Assembly: GCA_029239975.1 (NCBI GenBank)
Contig: JARBTX010000001.1
Location: 87,744-151,743, forward strand
From: Anaerocolumna sp.
GTDB taxonomy: Bacteria; Bacillota; Clostridia; Lachnospirales; Lachnospiraceae
Length of the DNA: 64,000 nucleotides
Direction: 5' to 3'
The notes under the pieces are model-generated. The model ran no database searches and was not told where the DNA came from. It saw only the letters and a program-made list of their open reading frames with translations. Numbering within the stretch: position 1 is the first letter of the stretch; every line of letters begins with the position of its first letter. Shown here in pieces: positions 19,132 to 27,957 of the stretch. Position numbers and translations under genes: made by a program.

Positions 19132-21567
19132 TTATTCAATGCTATATCCTGTATCATAGATTTTTCCATTATTCCTAATGTACACATGATATGAACTATC
19201 CTCAAGCCCAACAGTTGAGAACCAAGCGCTAAAATCTATTAAGTTATTTTCAGTGGTTGTAACATTGTTAGATGATTCTATTTTATATCCAATCACTTGA
19301 TTTTCATTACTTTTCAAGATGATTGCAGCATCATCGGCTGTTTGATTCCAACTTCCATTTACTATATAACGATCAGGATTATGAATAATATCTATTGAAA
19401 AATTGCTAGTAATTACAGAATTATCTAAATTAATATCGGTTAAATCTAGCGTCTTAGTCTCTCCTAAATTACCTAAATAAGTTCCTTCACGAGATAAATC
19501 CATATTAACATATTCCGGATACATTGGATAACGATAACTACGATATGCTAAATTGTTTAAAACTAATTCAAAAACTAATTTGTTGTCTTTTACTTGATTT
19601 ATATGAGTTAATTTATTGCTCGTTGCTACGTTACTTAATGGTACATCATAGGAATCTGAATCTTTATCAAATAATATACCACCGGATGTTATCCATATAT
19701 TATTCTCACTAAGATAGGATGCTCCACTAATAAAAGATGAATACCATTCTGCTCCATTTTCTTTACCATATTCCCAAACTTGCTTAACCGTCATATTATC
19801 AAAATCCATGTGATAAATTACCGCTCTTGAGTAAACATCATCTCCGGTAACTTTTTCTTCCATCTCTTCTACTTTTGTACGTCCAGCGCCGTTATCAAAC
19901 AACAATATATCACCATTTGGTAAAATGGATGCATTATGTTGAGCATATTGCCATTCAAAATTGTCCCCTACTGGAGTAAAAAACAACTTTTTATCAACAT
20001 TTTTCCAACCAGTTGGATCACCTAATATCCAACTTAACTTCTTTGTAGTTTTATTTACTGCAATAACCGCATCAACATGGCGTCCAGATAAAATGATATT
20101 ATTTGTTTCTTCATCATACCAAACAGAATTATTATGAAACCAATCTTCTTCTGTACGATTTATAGAACCACCATCTGTTGTATCTAAGATTGTTGATAAA
20201 TCTAATTCATAAACAATATCACCTGTTTTACGGTCAATCTCATAAACATAGTTTTCCACTGTAGAAAAATCTACTGGGTCTCCTGCAACAAGCAAATTAC
20301 CATTCTCTAGCTCATAAAAATCATGATGATACCCGCCAGGAATTAAATAATCATGGATTACTCTACCATTTAAATCCATCTCTAAAAGACCTGTACTATA
20401 ATACTGTGTTTTTAATAAACGTGGTGATGATAACATAATATTGCCATTATTTAAACGCTTTACTGGAAAGGATTTTCCCTCTAATAACAAACGTGCATCC
20501 CCTGCACTATCATAAACTGCAACACCATATACAGGATCAGATTGAATTGATACAAACGTTAAATTAGAATAATCATACTCTTCTTTCTCTATGGCAGTTA
20601 CTTCTGCTTTAATAACGGATGAATTAATATTATCTGTTGTTATTGATACGGTTTTTTTCGTTCCGTCATCTAATGCAAATATAACCTCAGTTGTAGAACC
20701 AGCATATAATCCATATATTGGAACAATATGTGTATTTGATTTTTCAAAAGTAGTTTTTATATCATCCACTGTTTCCTTACCTTTTACCGTAAGTTCTATT
20801 CCCGTTTCTTTCTCCGTATCAAATATAGCTATAGCAGATAACGGTGAATTACCATATGGATTAACAACAATAAGTGGGTTATCTAATGTATATCCTTTTT
20901 TCGATTCAGTTAAAAGATTATTATCTACATTTTTTTGATTTTCTAAATAATCTACATATTCAGGCACTAAACTATTATCTGCTTTATCTATATCTTCTTT
21001 TGTTAAGATGCTGTACTCATATTTTTCATCATTAAAATTGTAAGATAATTTTAAACTTGTATAACCTTCTTTTACTTCATATGCAATCCAGCCATCATTG
21101 GTACCAAAGTTTAAATCAGTACCTGGCATTCTCTTCATACCTAAATCAGAAATAAACGAATCATCTAGTCGATTATATTGATTCCCTAAGTCATCGGTTA
21201 GATAAAATTTATCCCATTCAATATTTTCCATACTATCTAACTTTTCTATGTTCATTTTCACAAGACAATATTCATATCCATCTTGTGCTTCTTTTGTGAA
21301 AGTGTTCGTTCCCACATCAGTATATCCTAAAACTACGCTGACATTTTCCATAGAAGTATCAATTCTATGATCTAGTACATCGATGATCCACCCAGCTACT
21401 TCTATCTTAGTCTGTTGTCCCATTGCACTTTCAAGTTCCTCTGTTACATTTTCTGTAATATCTTCTTCTTTTGTGGTATCTGTATTCGTATTTTCTTTCT
21501 TTTTACATCCAAATAAGGATAATACTACAAATATGAATAGAAATGTAATAATCAATTTTTTCTTCAT
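19132..21567 (-). CDS. Arylsulfotransferase-family lipoprotein with N-terminal DUF4352-like domain
   Basis: The 811-residue protein starts with a lipoprotein signal (LSLFGCKKKEN, lipidated Cys near residue 21), then a beta-sandwich domain of about 150 residues resembling DUF4352/telokin-like modules, then an ASST propeller. Active-site-type residues are present: YHHDFYEL, DWFHNNSVWYDE, IILSGRH and YAQHNASILPNG. It is paralogous to the downstream gene (both have NPLVVV/NPLIVV-x-PY-x-NSPL near the propeller start) and probably arose by tandem duplication. The start has GGAGGTCTAT. The substrate is unknown. Confidence 0.85.
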   Translation of the reverse strand: MKKKLIITFLFIFVVLSLFGCKKKENTNTDTTKEEDITENVTEELESAMGQQTKIEVAGWIIDVLDHRIDTSMENVSVVLGYTDVGTNTFTKEAQDGYEYCLVKMNIEKLDSMENIEWDKFYLTDDLGNQYNRLDDSFISDLGMKRMPGTDLNFGTNDGWIAYEVKEGYTSLKLSYNFNDEKYEYSILTKEDIDKADNSLVPEYVDYLENQKNVDNNLLTESKKGYTLDNPLIVVNPYGNSPLSAIAIFDTEKETGIELTVKGKETVDDIKTTFEKSNTHIVPIYGLYAGSTTEVIFALDDGTKKTVSITTDNINSSVIKAEVTAIEKEEYDYSNLTFVSIQSDPVYGVAVYDSAGDARLLLEGKSFPVKRLNNGNIMLSSPRLLKTQYYSTGLLEMDLNGRVIHDYLIPGGYHHDFYELENGNLLVAGDPVDFSTVENYVYEIDRKTGDIVYELDLSTILDTTDGGSINRTEEDWFHNNSVWYDEETNNIILSGRHVDAVIAVNKTTKKLSWILGDPTGWKNVDKKLFFTPVGDNFEWQYAQHNASILPNGDILLFDNGAGRTKVEEMEEKVTGDDVYSRAVIYHMDFDNMTVKQVWEYGKENGAEWYSSFISGASYLSENNIWITSGGILFDKDSDSYDVPLSNVATSNKLTHINQVKDNKLVFELVLNNLAYRSYRYPMYPEYVNMDLSREGTYLGNLGETKTLDLTDINLDNSVITSNFSIDIIHNPDRYIVNGSWNQTADDAAIILKSNENQVIGYKIESSNNVTTTENNLIDFSAWFSTVGLEDSSYHVYIRNNGKIYDTGYSIE

Positions 21568-21767
21568 ATAGACCTCCATTTAAAAATTATTGTTTTAGTG
21601 CCTTCTAGAAAGTAACATATAGTTTTGAGAAAAATGTGAGAAAGAAACTGCATTATTTTTCCTAATTGTAGGAGATTAATTTTTCACCAACTATTATTGT
21701 TAGTATTATCCACAGATTTACCATTAATACCATTATTGGAATATTTTACTATTAACGTACAAAAAAA

Positions 21768-21797
21768 ATTGCTAGTATTTCAAAAATACTAGCAATT
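21768..21797 (-). terminator. Terminator downstream of the small basic protein gene
   Basis: AATTGCTAGTATTT pairs perfectly with AAATACTAGCAATT around a 2-base loop. On the minus strand it is followed by a run of eight T residues. Confidence 0.88.
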
Positions 21798-21814
21798 TAG
21801 GAAGTTATAGCGTA

Positions 21815-21952
21815 TTATTTTTTACCTGTACTTGTGTTAGCCTTATTAGAAGTACTTGTTGAATTAGAAGTGTTAGCATCCACTAAATTAGTGGTCTTAT
21901 TTTGGCTTTTATTCTTTGCACTAGCACCTTTATTGTCTTTATTTTTTGCCAT
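21815..21952 (-). CDS. Small Asn/Lys/Ser/Thr-rich protein, unknown function
   Basis: A 45-residue open frame begins MAKNKDNKGASAKNK and ends NTSTGKK. It is basic, lacks hydrophobic residues and is probably disordered. It is not in the supplied list because of its size. It lies 9 bases after the HD-domain gene and directly ahead of a perfect terminator, which supports its being a real last gene of that transcript. The ribosome binding site is weak (GGAAAAAG). Composition recalls small clostridial sporulation-associated proteins, but I assign no function. Confidence 0.6.
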   Translation of the reverse strand: MAKNKDNKGASAKNKSQNKTTNLVDANTSNSTSTSNKANTSTGKK

Positions 21953-21961
21953 GACTTTTTC

Positions 21962-22645
21962 CTAACCTTTCTTTTTATTTATTTTTCTAAGAAAATGACG
22001 TATATCATCTTCTTCTTTTTCTCGATCTAGATTGAGTCTTCCTAATCTATCACACAATCCCAACAATGCAAGTTCATCTAAATCCACATTTTTTTTCATT
22101 CCTTCAATATCTCCAAAAGGTAAATCCTTTAAAACATAAAGAATATGCATATGGTATCTTACCAAGTATACAACGCTTTCTATGAATTCTTCTTGACAAG
22201 AGAAATACTCCAGAAATTCTTTGGTTAATATTGCTCCTACCGAATCATGGTCATAAGATGTAATTTTTCCTTTTCGGTTCCTGGTAGTATCCGGTTTACC
22301 AATGTCATGGAGTAGTGCAGCCCACATAAATACTCTGGGATTTTTGCTTTTATCTCTTACTTCTGCTGCATTATCAAGTACCAGCATAGTATGGTTCCAT
22401 GCATTCCCTTCCGGATGGTGAATAGGTGATTGCATTGCCTCTTTTAATCGATACAACATAGTAAAGGGTCTTTCCTTAAAAAGATTATACTTATAAATCT
22501 CATTTAAATACTTAGATGGATTCACGTCTTCCATAATATGCTTATCTATGTTATGAAAAAAATCTACCTTATCGGTGTAACCTTCTTCATTAACATATTT
22601 ATTATTTCTATCTAAAGTAGTTGTTCCTAAATGAGCATTCTCCAT
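21962..22645 (-). CDS. HD-domain phosphohydrolase
   Basis: The 227-residue protein has an HD domain: NAWNHTMLVLDNA, then ALLHDIGKPDTT (the HD pair), then YDHDSVGA and RYHMHIL, giving the expected metal-binding His/Asp set. The nearest functional analogy is the HD domain associated with tRNA nucleotidyltransferases, here standing alone; the substrate could be a nucleotide or cyclic phosphodiester. Start 22645 has GGAGG five bases before it; the longer frame would need a TTG inside that ribosome binding site. It precedes a small basic protein gene on the same transcript. Confidence 0.8.
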   Translation of the reverse strand: MENAHLGTTTLDRNNKYVNEEGYTDKVDFFHNIDKHIMEDVNPSKYLNEIYKYNLFKERPFTMLYRLKEAMQSPIHHPEGNAWNHTMLVLDNAAEVRDKSKNPRVFMWAALLHDIGKPDTTRNRKGKITSYDHDSVGAILTKEFLEYFSCQEEFIESVVYLVRYHMHILYVLKDLPFGDIEGMKKNVDLDELALLGLCDRLGRLNLDREKEEDDIRHFLRKINKKKG

Positions 22646-22823
22646 ATTTTCCTCCAATTATAGAAAAGCAATTCACCTTATGAAAATCAAGGTTTTTATA
22701 CTATTTCTCCCTTTCTATGTATTAAAATTATTACCCTTAAAAATTGCTTTTATGCATTTATTTTTCGCACTATTTGAGAAGCAAACTTACTATAAAAACT
22801 TTATGATTTTTTTAGTATTAAAA

Positions 22824-22863
22824 AACAGTTACTACAAAAAATACTATTTTGCAGTAACTGTTT
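22824..22863 (-). terminator. Terminator after the persulfide-reductase fusion gene
   Basis: AAACAGTTACT-CAAAA pairs with TTTTG-AGTAACTGTTT, with one bulged base per arm. It sits 16 bases past the stop of the minus-strand gene at 22880. Confidence 0.8.
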
Positions 22864-22879
22864 AATATTTTAAATTATT

Positions 22880-25348
22880 TTATGAAATGAATAAAGACAT
22901 ATCGGATTCTTCTGCATTCGCTAACATAGCAGCTGCACCACCTGGTTTCACACCATCAATTAATTCATCCATTTTTATCCCCATTACATCCATGCTCATA
23001 GTACAAGCAATTAACTCAACTCCATTGTCTAACGATGCTTGAATTAAACTTTCTAAGCTATCAATATTCTTATTTTTCATAACCATACGAATCATTTTAG
23101 CTCCCATACCACCCATATTCATTTTGGATAGGGATAACTTTTTACTTCCCCTTGGCATCATCGCACCAAACATTTTGCTTATAACATCCTTTTTAACTTT
23201 TACCTTTTCTGGTTTTCTAAGTATATTCAATCCCCAGAAAGTAAAGAACATACTAACTTTACGACCCATGGCAGCAGATGCATTTGCAATGATGAAAGAT
23301 GCAATTGCTTTGTCTAAATCACCGGAAAATACGATAATATTCTTATTGTTTCCTTCCGATACGATATTACTGCAATCTTTATCTTCGAATTTATTCGTAC
23401 AACCTTTCCTTATAATTGCTTTGGATATACCCTTTTCAGTTTCCATATCAAGAAATGTATTCCCAGTTCTCCTACACCAACCATCCACATCGGATGCAAA
23501 TGCTTGATCCGTAGTTTTTATTTCAACAATATCTCCTTCGTTTGCGTTTTTCACAGCTTCAGCCAATTTCATAATTGGTCCTGGACATTGTAACCCACAT
23601 GCATTAATTTCGATTGTTTTAACATTGGAATCATCTTTAAGTTCAGCAGCTGATACTTTACTCAAATCGACTCTTTCTTCATCACGTGTTATCATGGATT
23701 GTTGATTCAATATACTATTATATAATCGATATCCGCCTGCTAGATTATAACAATCGTAACCATTTTGTTCTAATATTCTACATGCTAAATATCCCCTTAG
23801 TCCAATTTGACAGGTTACATAAATAGGTTTGGATTTATCAAGCGTATTTAGATTCTCACGTAATTCGTCTAATGCAATATTTCGAAAACCTTCTATAGAA
23901 CCATTATCATACTCTTCCTTCGTACGAATATCTAGTAATGTAGCACTACCATCTCTTGGAATACTTTCTACATCATGCCAATGGAAGATTTTATGTTTAC
24001 TAGTTAAGATATTCTCTGCCACAAAACCAGCCATATTTACTGGGTCTTTTGCAGATGAAAATGGTGGTGCATATGCCAATTCTAATTCTGTTAAATCATA
24101 AACCGTCATTTCTGCTCTGATTGCTGTTGCAAGTACATCAAGACGTTTATCCGCACCATCATATCCAACTACCTGTGCCCCAAGAAGCTTACCATTTTCT
24201 TTATTAAAAATAATCTTAATAGACATATTAACAGCGCCTGGATAATAAGAAGCATGTGATGTTGAATAGGTAAAAGATTTCTCGTAGTTTAGATTAAGTT
24301 GTTTTGCTTTTGATTCGGTAATACCTGTTGTTGCTATAGTCATATCAAAACATTTTAATATTCCTGTACCTTGTGTACCATTATAGGAACTAGGAATTCC
24401 ACAAATATTATCTGCTGCTATTCTTCCTTGTTTATTAGCAGGTCCTGCTAATGGAATAAAACCCGCTTCACCAGTTATAAAATCTTTTATCTCGATGGCA
24501 TCACCCACTGCATATACATCTGGATTCGAAGTCTGCATTTGATTATTAACAACAATTGCCCCACGTGGGTTTACTGCTAAACCTGCCATCTTTGCAAGTG
24601 AACTTTCTGGTCGAACACCAACTGACATAATAACCATATCTGTGATAAGTTCGCCACTTCCAATCATAACTTTTAATTGATTCCCATTATTATGAATTTC
24701 TTTTACACCATCTTTTAATATTAAGTTTACTCCCTTACTTCGAATATGATTATGAACATCACATGCCATATCATAATCAAGTGGTGCAATTACGTGGTCA
24801 GCAAATTCTACTACTGTAACTTTTAATCCAGCTGCATGAAGATTTTCGGCCATTTCTATACCAATATATCCGCCTCCAACGATTACAGCACTTGTAACAT
24901 GAGTTTGGTTCACATAATCTTTTATTTTATAAGTATCTGGTATATTACGTAAGGTAAAAACTTTAGGATTATCTGCACCGATGATATTTGGTTTTGCTGG
25001 TTCTGCACCAGGAGATAATAGTAATTTATCATAACTTTCTTCATAAATTTCGTCAGTTTTTAAGTTTTTTACTGTAACTATTTTTTCATTGGTGTTAATT
25101 CCTATAACTTCTTGCAATACTCTTACATCAACTCGAAATCTTGCATGAAAACTCTCTGGTGTTTGTAACGTTAAAGCTTCTTTTTCTGTAATTTCACCAC
25201 CGATATAATATGGTAAACCACAATTTGCAAAGGAAATGTATTGTCCTCTTTCAAACATTATAATTTCAGCATATTCATCTAATCTTCTAAGTCTTGCCGC
25301 AGCAGATGCTCCACCTGCAACCCCACCAACTATAATTATTTTACTCAT
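22880..25348 (-). CDS. CoA-disulfide/persulfide reductase fused to rhodanese, TusA and DsrE-like domains
   Basis: This 822-residue cytoplasmic flavoprotein is a fusion of sulfur-trafficking modules. Residues 1-445 are a CoA-disulfide-reductase-type FAD/NAD(P)H oxidoreductase (IIIVGGVAGGASAAARLRR, redox Cys43 in FANCGLPYYIGG, FAD site NPDVYAVGDAIE). Next is a rhodanese domain with active Cys in VTCQIGLRGY. A TusA-like domain follows (NACGLQCPGPIMKLAEAV), then a C-terminal DsrE/DsrF-like domain. The arrangement suggests reduction of CoA or polysulfide persulfides with sulfane-sulfur relay. Start 25348 has GTGAGGAT; the longer frame has no site. It lies near the suf operon, which consumes sulfur, but that link is inferred. 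Confidence 0.9.
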   Translation of the reverse strand: MSKIIIVGGVAGGASAAARLRRLDEYAEIIMFERGQYISFANCGLPYYIGGEITEKEALTLQTPESFHARFRVDVRVLQEVIGINTNEKIVTVKNLKTDEIYEESYDKLLLSPGAEPAKPNIIGADNPKVFTLRNIPDTYKIKDYVNQTHVTSAVIVGGGYIGIEMAENLHAAGLKVTVVEFADHVIAPLDYDMACDVHNHIRSKGVNLILKDGVKEIHNNGNQLKVMIGSGELITDMVIMSVGVRPESSLAKMAGLAVNPRGAIVVNNQMQTSNPDVYAVGDAIEIKDFITGEAGFIPLAGPANKQGRIAADNICGIPSSYNGTQGTGILKCFDMTIATTGITESKAKQLNLNYEKSFTYSTSHASYYPGAVNMSIKIIFNKENGKLLGAQVVGYDGADKRLDVLATAIRAEMTVYDLTELELAYAPPFSSAKDPVNMAGFVAENILTSKHKIFHWHDVESIPRDGSATLLDIRTKEEYDNGSIEGFRNIALDELRENLNTLDKSKPIYVTCQIGLRGYLACRILEQNGYDCYNLAGGYRLYNSILNQQSMITRDEERVDLSKVSAAELKDDSNVKTIEINACGLQCPGPIMKLAEAVKNANEGDIVEIKTTDQAFASDVDGWCRRTGNTFLDMETEKGISKAIIRKGCTNKFEDKDCSNIVSEGNNKNIIVFSGDLDKAIASFIIANASAAMGRKVSMFFTFWGLNILRKPEKVKVKKDVISKMFGAMMPRGSKKLSLSKMNMGGMGAKMIRMVMKNKNIDSLESLIQASLDNGVELIACTMSMDVMGIKMDELIDGVKPGGAAAMLANAEESDMSLFIS

Positions 25349-25474
25349 ATTTATCCTCACTTTCTTTATGAAAAACAAATTTATAATCAATCACTTTTTA
25401 TAATTTATATGTGCTCTATAGATCTTTTTTGTTGTTTCTTTCTAATTTCTGAACTCATTCTAACAAACAGACAA

Positions 25475-25500
25475 TAAAAAAACTGTGACTTTGTCACAGT
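25475..25500 (-). terminator. Intrinsic terminator after the hydrogenase-like gene
   Basis: ACTGTGAC pairs with GTCACAGT around a TTT loop. On the minus strand it is followed by seven or more T residues. Confidence 0.8.
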
Positions 25501-25630
25501 AGGACAATCACAGTTTCGCAGTTTTTTTATTTAATTAATTCTGACAAAGTCACAATAAAGACAATCACAGTTTCTCAGCTTTTATAAAACAATCTTTGTC
25601 AAAGTCACAGTAAAGACAATCACCACAGTT
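25493..25630. repeat. Three diverged 55-bp direct repeats downstream of the hydrogenase-like gene
   Basis: Units start at 25493, 25549 and 25604, each reading GTCACA(G/A)TA-GACAATCAC and then CAGTTT. The periods are 56 and 55 bases. Each copy can form part of a GTCAC/GTGAC hairpin with its neighbour, so the array may be a multiplied terminator. The 286-base gap holds no gene. Confidence 0.75.
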
Positions 25631-25634
25631 TAAT

Positions 25635-26873
25635 TTAAAAATCTCTTGTAAATATGTCACTGTGCTCTAATAAGCTTTCCACAGTGTCAAAACCTAATCT
25701 ATGCAATAATTCAATAACATAAGGATTATCAATAGGTGTTGGGTATGGTGCTGCATCTCCATATTCCATAACATGTTTTCTTCCTTCTTCTTTATCAATC
25801 ATTACCTTCGGTCCACCTACACATCCACCTACACATCCCATACCTTCAAAGAAATTTGCATTTGTTTCCCCACTCCGCAAATGATTCATCATTTCTTTAC
25901 ATGCTGGTACCCCATCAGCTTGCATGGTTCTTACTGTAATTTTACGATTTGGATTAAGTCTTTTTACGGTTTTTTGTACTGCTTCACTTACCCCACCAGT
26001 TCGTGCATAGATTCTACCAGCTCTAGATGAATGATCTTTCTCGCTTTCTTCCATTTTACTCGGATCAATCCCTGCCGCTTCAAACACATCATGAATTTCT
26101 TGAAAAGTAAGTACATAATCTACTGCATCTGCAATATCTTTCTCTCTAGCTTCAGCTTTTTTTGCAATACATGGTCCTATAAAAATAGTTACTGCATTTG
26201 GATATAAGAATTTTATTGTCCTTCCACTTGCGATCATTGGCGAAACAGCTCCAGGTACATGGGGCATAAGTTCATTATAAACTCTTCTAATCATACCTAT
26301 CCACATAGGACAACAACAACTAGTTAGCTGGTAATCTGTTTCTGTATTGATATTCTTATCAAATTCTAAAGCTTCTTTTAAGGTAAGTATGTCTGCGAAT
26401 AAAGCAACTTCAATCATGCCTGAGAAACCAAGCTTTTTGAAAGCTGTTCGTAATTTACCTGGTGTTACCTCTTTACTAAATTGTCCTAAAAATGCAGGCG
26501 CGATTAATGCATACGCTGGTCCTTTCGCTGTGCGAACTGCGTTTAGAGCTGGTAGAACATCACGACTTGCTGTTAACTTCTCTGATTTACAATTGTCGAT
26601 ACATGCATAACAACCAACACATAAATCCTTGTCTATTGTAATGCCACCATCCTTATTGGGTGCTATAGCATTAAAAATGCAACTTTCAGAACATGCACTA
26701 GGATGATCAGGTGGGCAATTACAATTTCCGATTTTTAATACTGGTGCATACTTTTTTGGATTTAATAAACAATCTAAATGATGCGGATCATAATCTGTGA
26801 TGGACCCTGTTGATTCTGTTCCATCTAATGTATCTTGTACTAATCTCTTGTATAATTCTTCAAAAGTAGTCAT
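25635..26873 (-). CDS. [FeFe]-hydrogenase-like protein with ferredoxin domain
   Basis: The 412-residue protein has an N-terminal 2[4Fe-4S]-like ferredoxin region (CNCPPDHPSACSESC and CVGCYACIDNC) and an iron-hydrogenase large domain. H-cluster ligand motifs are present in variant form: TSCCCPMW (L1), GPCIAKKAE (L2) and EGMGCVGGCVGGP (L3), so all four cysteines are kept. The surroundings differ from the classical TSCCPGW/MPCTAKK/FMACPGGC, pointing to a non-prototypical group (B-like or sensory). It may evolve or oxidise H2, or act in redox sensing. Start 26873 has GGAGGAAGT. A ferredoxin gene lies divergently upstream. Confidence 0.85.
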   Translation of the reverse strand: MTTFEELYKRLVQDTLDGTESTGSITDYDPHHLDCLLNPKKYAPVLKIGNCNCPPDHPSACSESCIFNAIAPNKDGGITIDKDLCVGCYACIDNCKSEKLTASRDVLPALNAVRTAKGPAYALIAPAFLGQFSKEVTPGKLRTAFKKLGFSGMIEVALFADILTLKEALEFDKNINTETDYQLTSCCCPMWIGMIRRVYNELMPHVPGAVSPMIASGRTIKFLYPNAVTIFIGPCIAKKAEAREKDIADAVDYVLTFQEIHDVFEAAGIDPSKMEESEKDHSSRAGRIYARTGGVSEAVQKTVKRLNPNRKITVRTMQADGVPACKEMMNHLRSGETNANFFEGMGCVGGCVGGPKVMIDKEEGRKHVMEYGDAAPYPTPIDNPYVIELLHRLGFDTVESLLEHSDIFTRDF

Positions 26874-27103
26874 GCTGCTACTTCCTCCTATCCATTTTAT
26901 AGATATTTTAACTATATCTACCAAAATTGTATATATAAAACACATAATATTTGTATGTTTTAATATTATGTACTAAGTTTTCGAGAATATTTATTGTAAT
27001 AATAAACAACATCTGTTAAAATAAATTGTAGACTTGTCTAAATAAGTCGATATAATAATACCAAATAACTTTATGTAACAAAAATGAATGGAGGATTCCT
27101 GTT

Positions 27104-27298
27104 ATGAAAGCAAAAATTGAGAAAAGTGGTTGCATCGGATGCGGACTCTGCACTGATATTTGTCCTGTGGTATTTAGTATGAGTAAAAATGCTTATGCCA
27201 AAGTTAATGTAGACATTATTCCTACAGATGAATTAGATGCTGTAAATGAGGCAATCGAAAGTTGCCCTGCGTCTGTTATAACGGTGGAAGAAGAATAA
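27104..27298 (+). CDS. Ferredoxin
   Basis: A 64-residue electron carrier. CIGCGLCTDIC with a downstream CP (ESCPASVI) provides four cysteines for one [4Fe-4S] cluster; the second cluster motif of clostridial 2[4Fe-4S] ferredoxins is missing, as in Thermotoga/Desulfovibrio-type single-cluster ferredoxins. The start has a GGAGG site. It is divergent from the hydrogenase-like gene and may serve as its partner, though this is inferred. Confidence 0.9.
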   Translation: MKAKIEKSGCIGCGLCTDICPVVFSMSKNAYAKVNVDIIPTDELDAVNEAIESCPASVITVEEE

Positions 27299-27448
27299 AA
27301 TCATAACATTATAATACATATTTTAATTAATAATAACATATTAACAAATTGTATTACGTTAAATATTATGTTATACATAAAATAAAGCTTTTTTATATTT
27401 GGAACTTAGAAGAACTTATATATAAGCTTAAGTTCTTCCTATCCAACA

Positions 27449-27499
27449 AAAATCCTGTAGAATAACACTATATAAAAGTTATTCCACAGGATTTTTATT
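27449..27499. terminator. Bidirectional terminator between ferredoxin and suf operon
   Basis: AAATCCTGT-GAATAAC pairs with GTTATTC-ACAGGATTT, followed by T residues on the plus side and A residues before the left arm. It ends both convergent transcripts. A second inverted repeat (GAAGAACTTA...TAAGTTCTTC) lies just before it. Confidence 0.85.
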
Positions 27500-27531
27500 T
27501 CATTCAAACATCTTCTATATATATTAACTTT

Positions 27532-27957
27532 TTATTTATTCAGAGCATCTTCTAATGTATGCCATCCTAATACTGCACATTTCACTCTTGCAGGCATATG
27601 AGATATATCTTTTAACGCAATTGCATCTTCTAATATATCAAGTTGATCTTCGCTAGTTATTTCATGTTTTATCATTCCAAAAAAAGTTTTTGCAAGATTT
27701 AATGCCTCACTGACTTGTTTATCTTTAATTAAATCAATCATAATTGACGCAGATGCTTGGGATATTGCACAACCACTACCTGTAAAGGCAGCATCTTCAA
27801 TCATTCCATTCTTTTCGCGTATTTCTAAAGATATTTCATCACCACAACTTGGATTAATTCCCTTAATAATTGCCGTAGGACATTCAATATGGTGTTTATT
27901 TCTATTGGAATTTGTATGTTCTTTGATTACTTCGGTGTAAAATTGTTCAATCCCCAT
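27532..27957 (-). CDS. sufU: SufU-type Fe-S assembly protein
   Basis: This 141-residue IscU-like protein accepts sulfur from SufS. The zinc and sulfur ligands of SufU are present: Cys and Asp of NPSCGDEI, Cys of GSGCAIS and Cys of RVKCAVLGW. The SufU-specific region between the second and third cysteines is present, distinguishing it from IscU. It overlaps the end of sufS by 11 bases and is the last gene of the operon. Confidence 0.95.
   Translation of the reverse strand: MGIEQFYTEVIKEHTNSNRNKHHIECPTAIIKGINPSCGDEISLEIREKNGMIEDAAFTGSGCAISQASASIMIDLIKDKQVSEALNLAKTFFGMIKHEITSEDQLDILEDAIALKDISHMPARVKCAVLGWHTLEDALNK

Noticed and set aside
22680..22865. A 61-residue hydrophobic plus-strand frame
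   Set aside because: No ribosome binding site, extreme AT content, and it runs through the terminator at 22824-22863.
25483..25500. TGTGA-TCACA palindrome as a CRP/FNR site
   Set aside because: The spacing is five rather than six bases, it lies downstream of genes, and with the adjoining T-run it forms a simple terminator.
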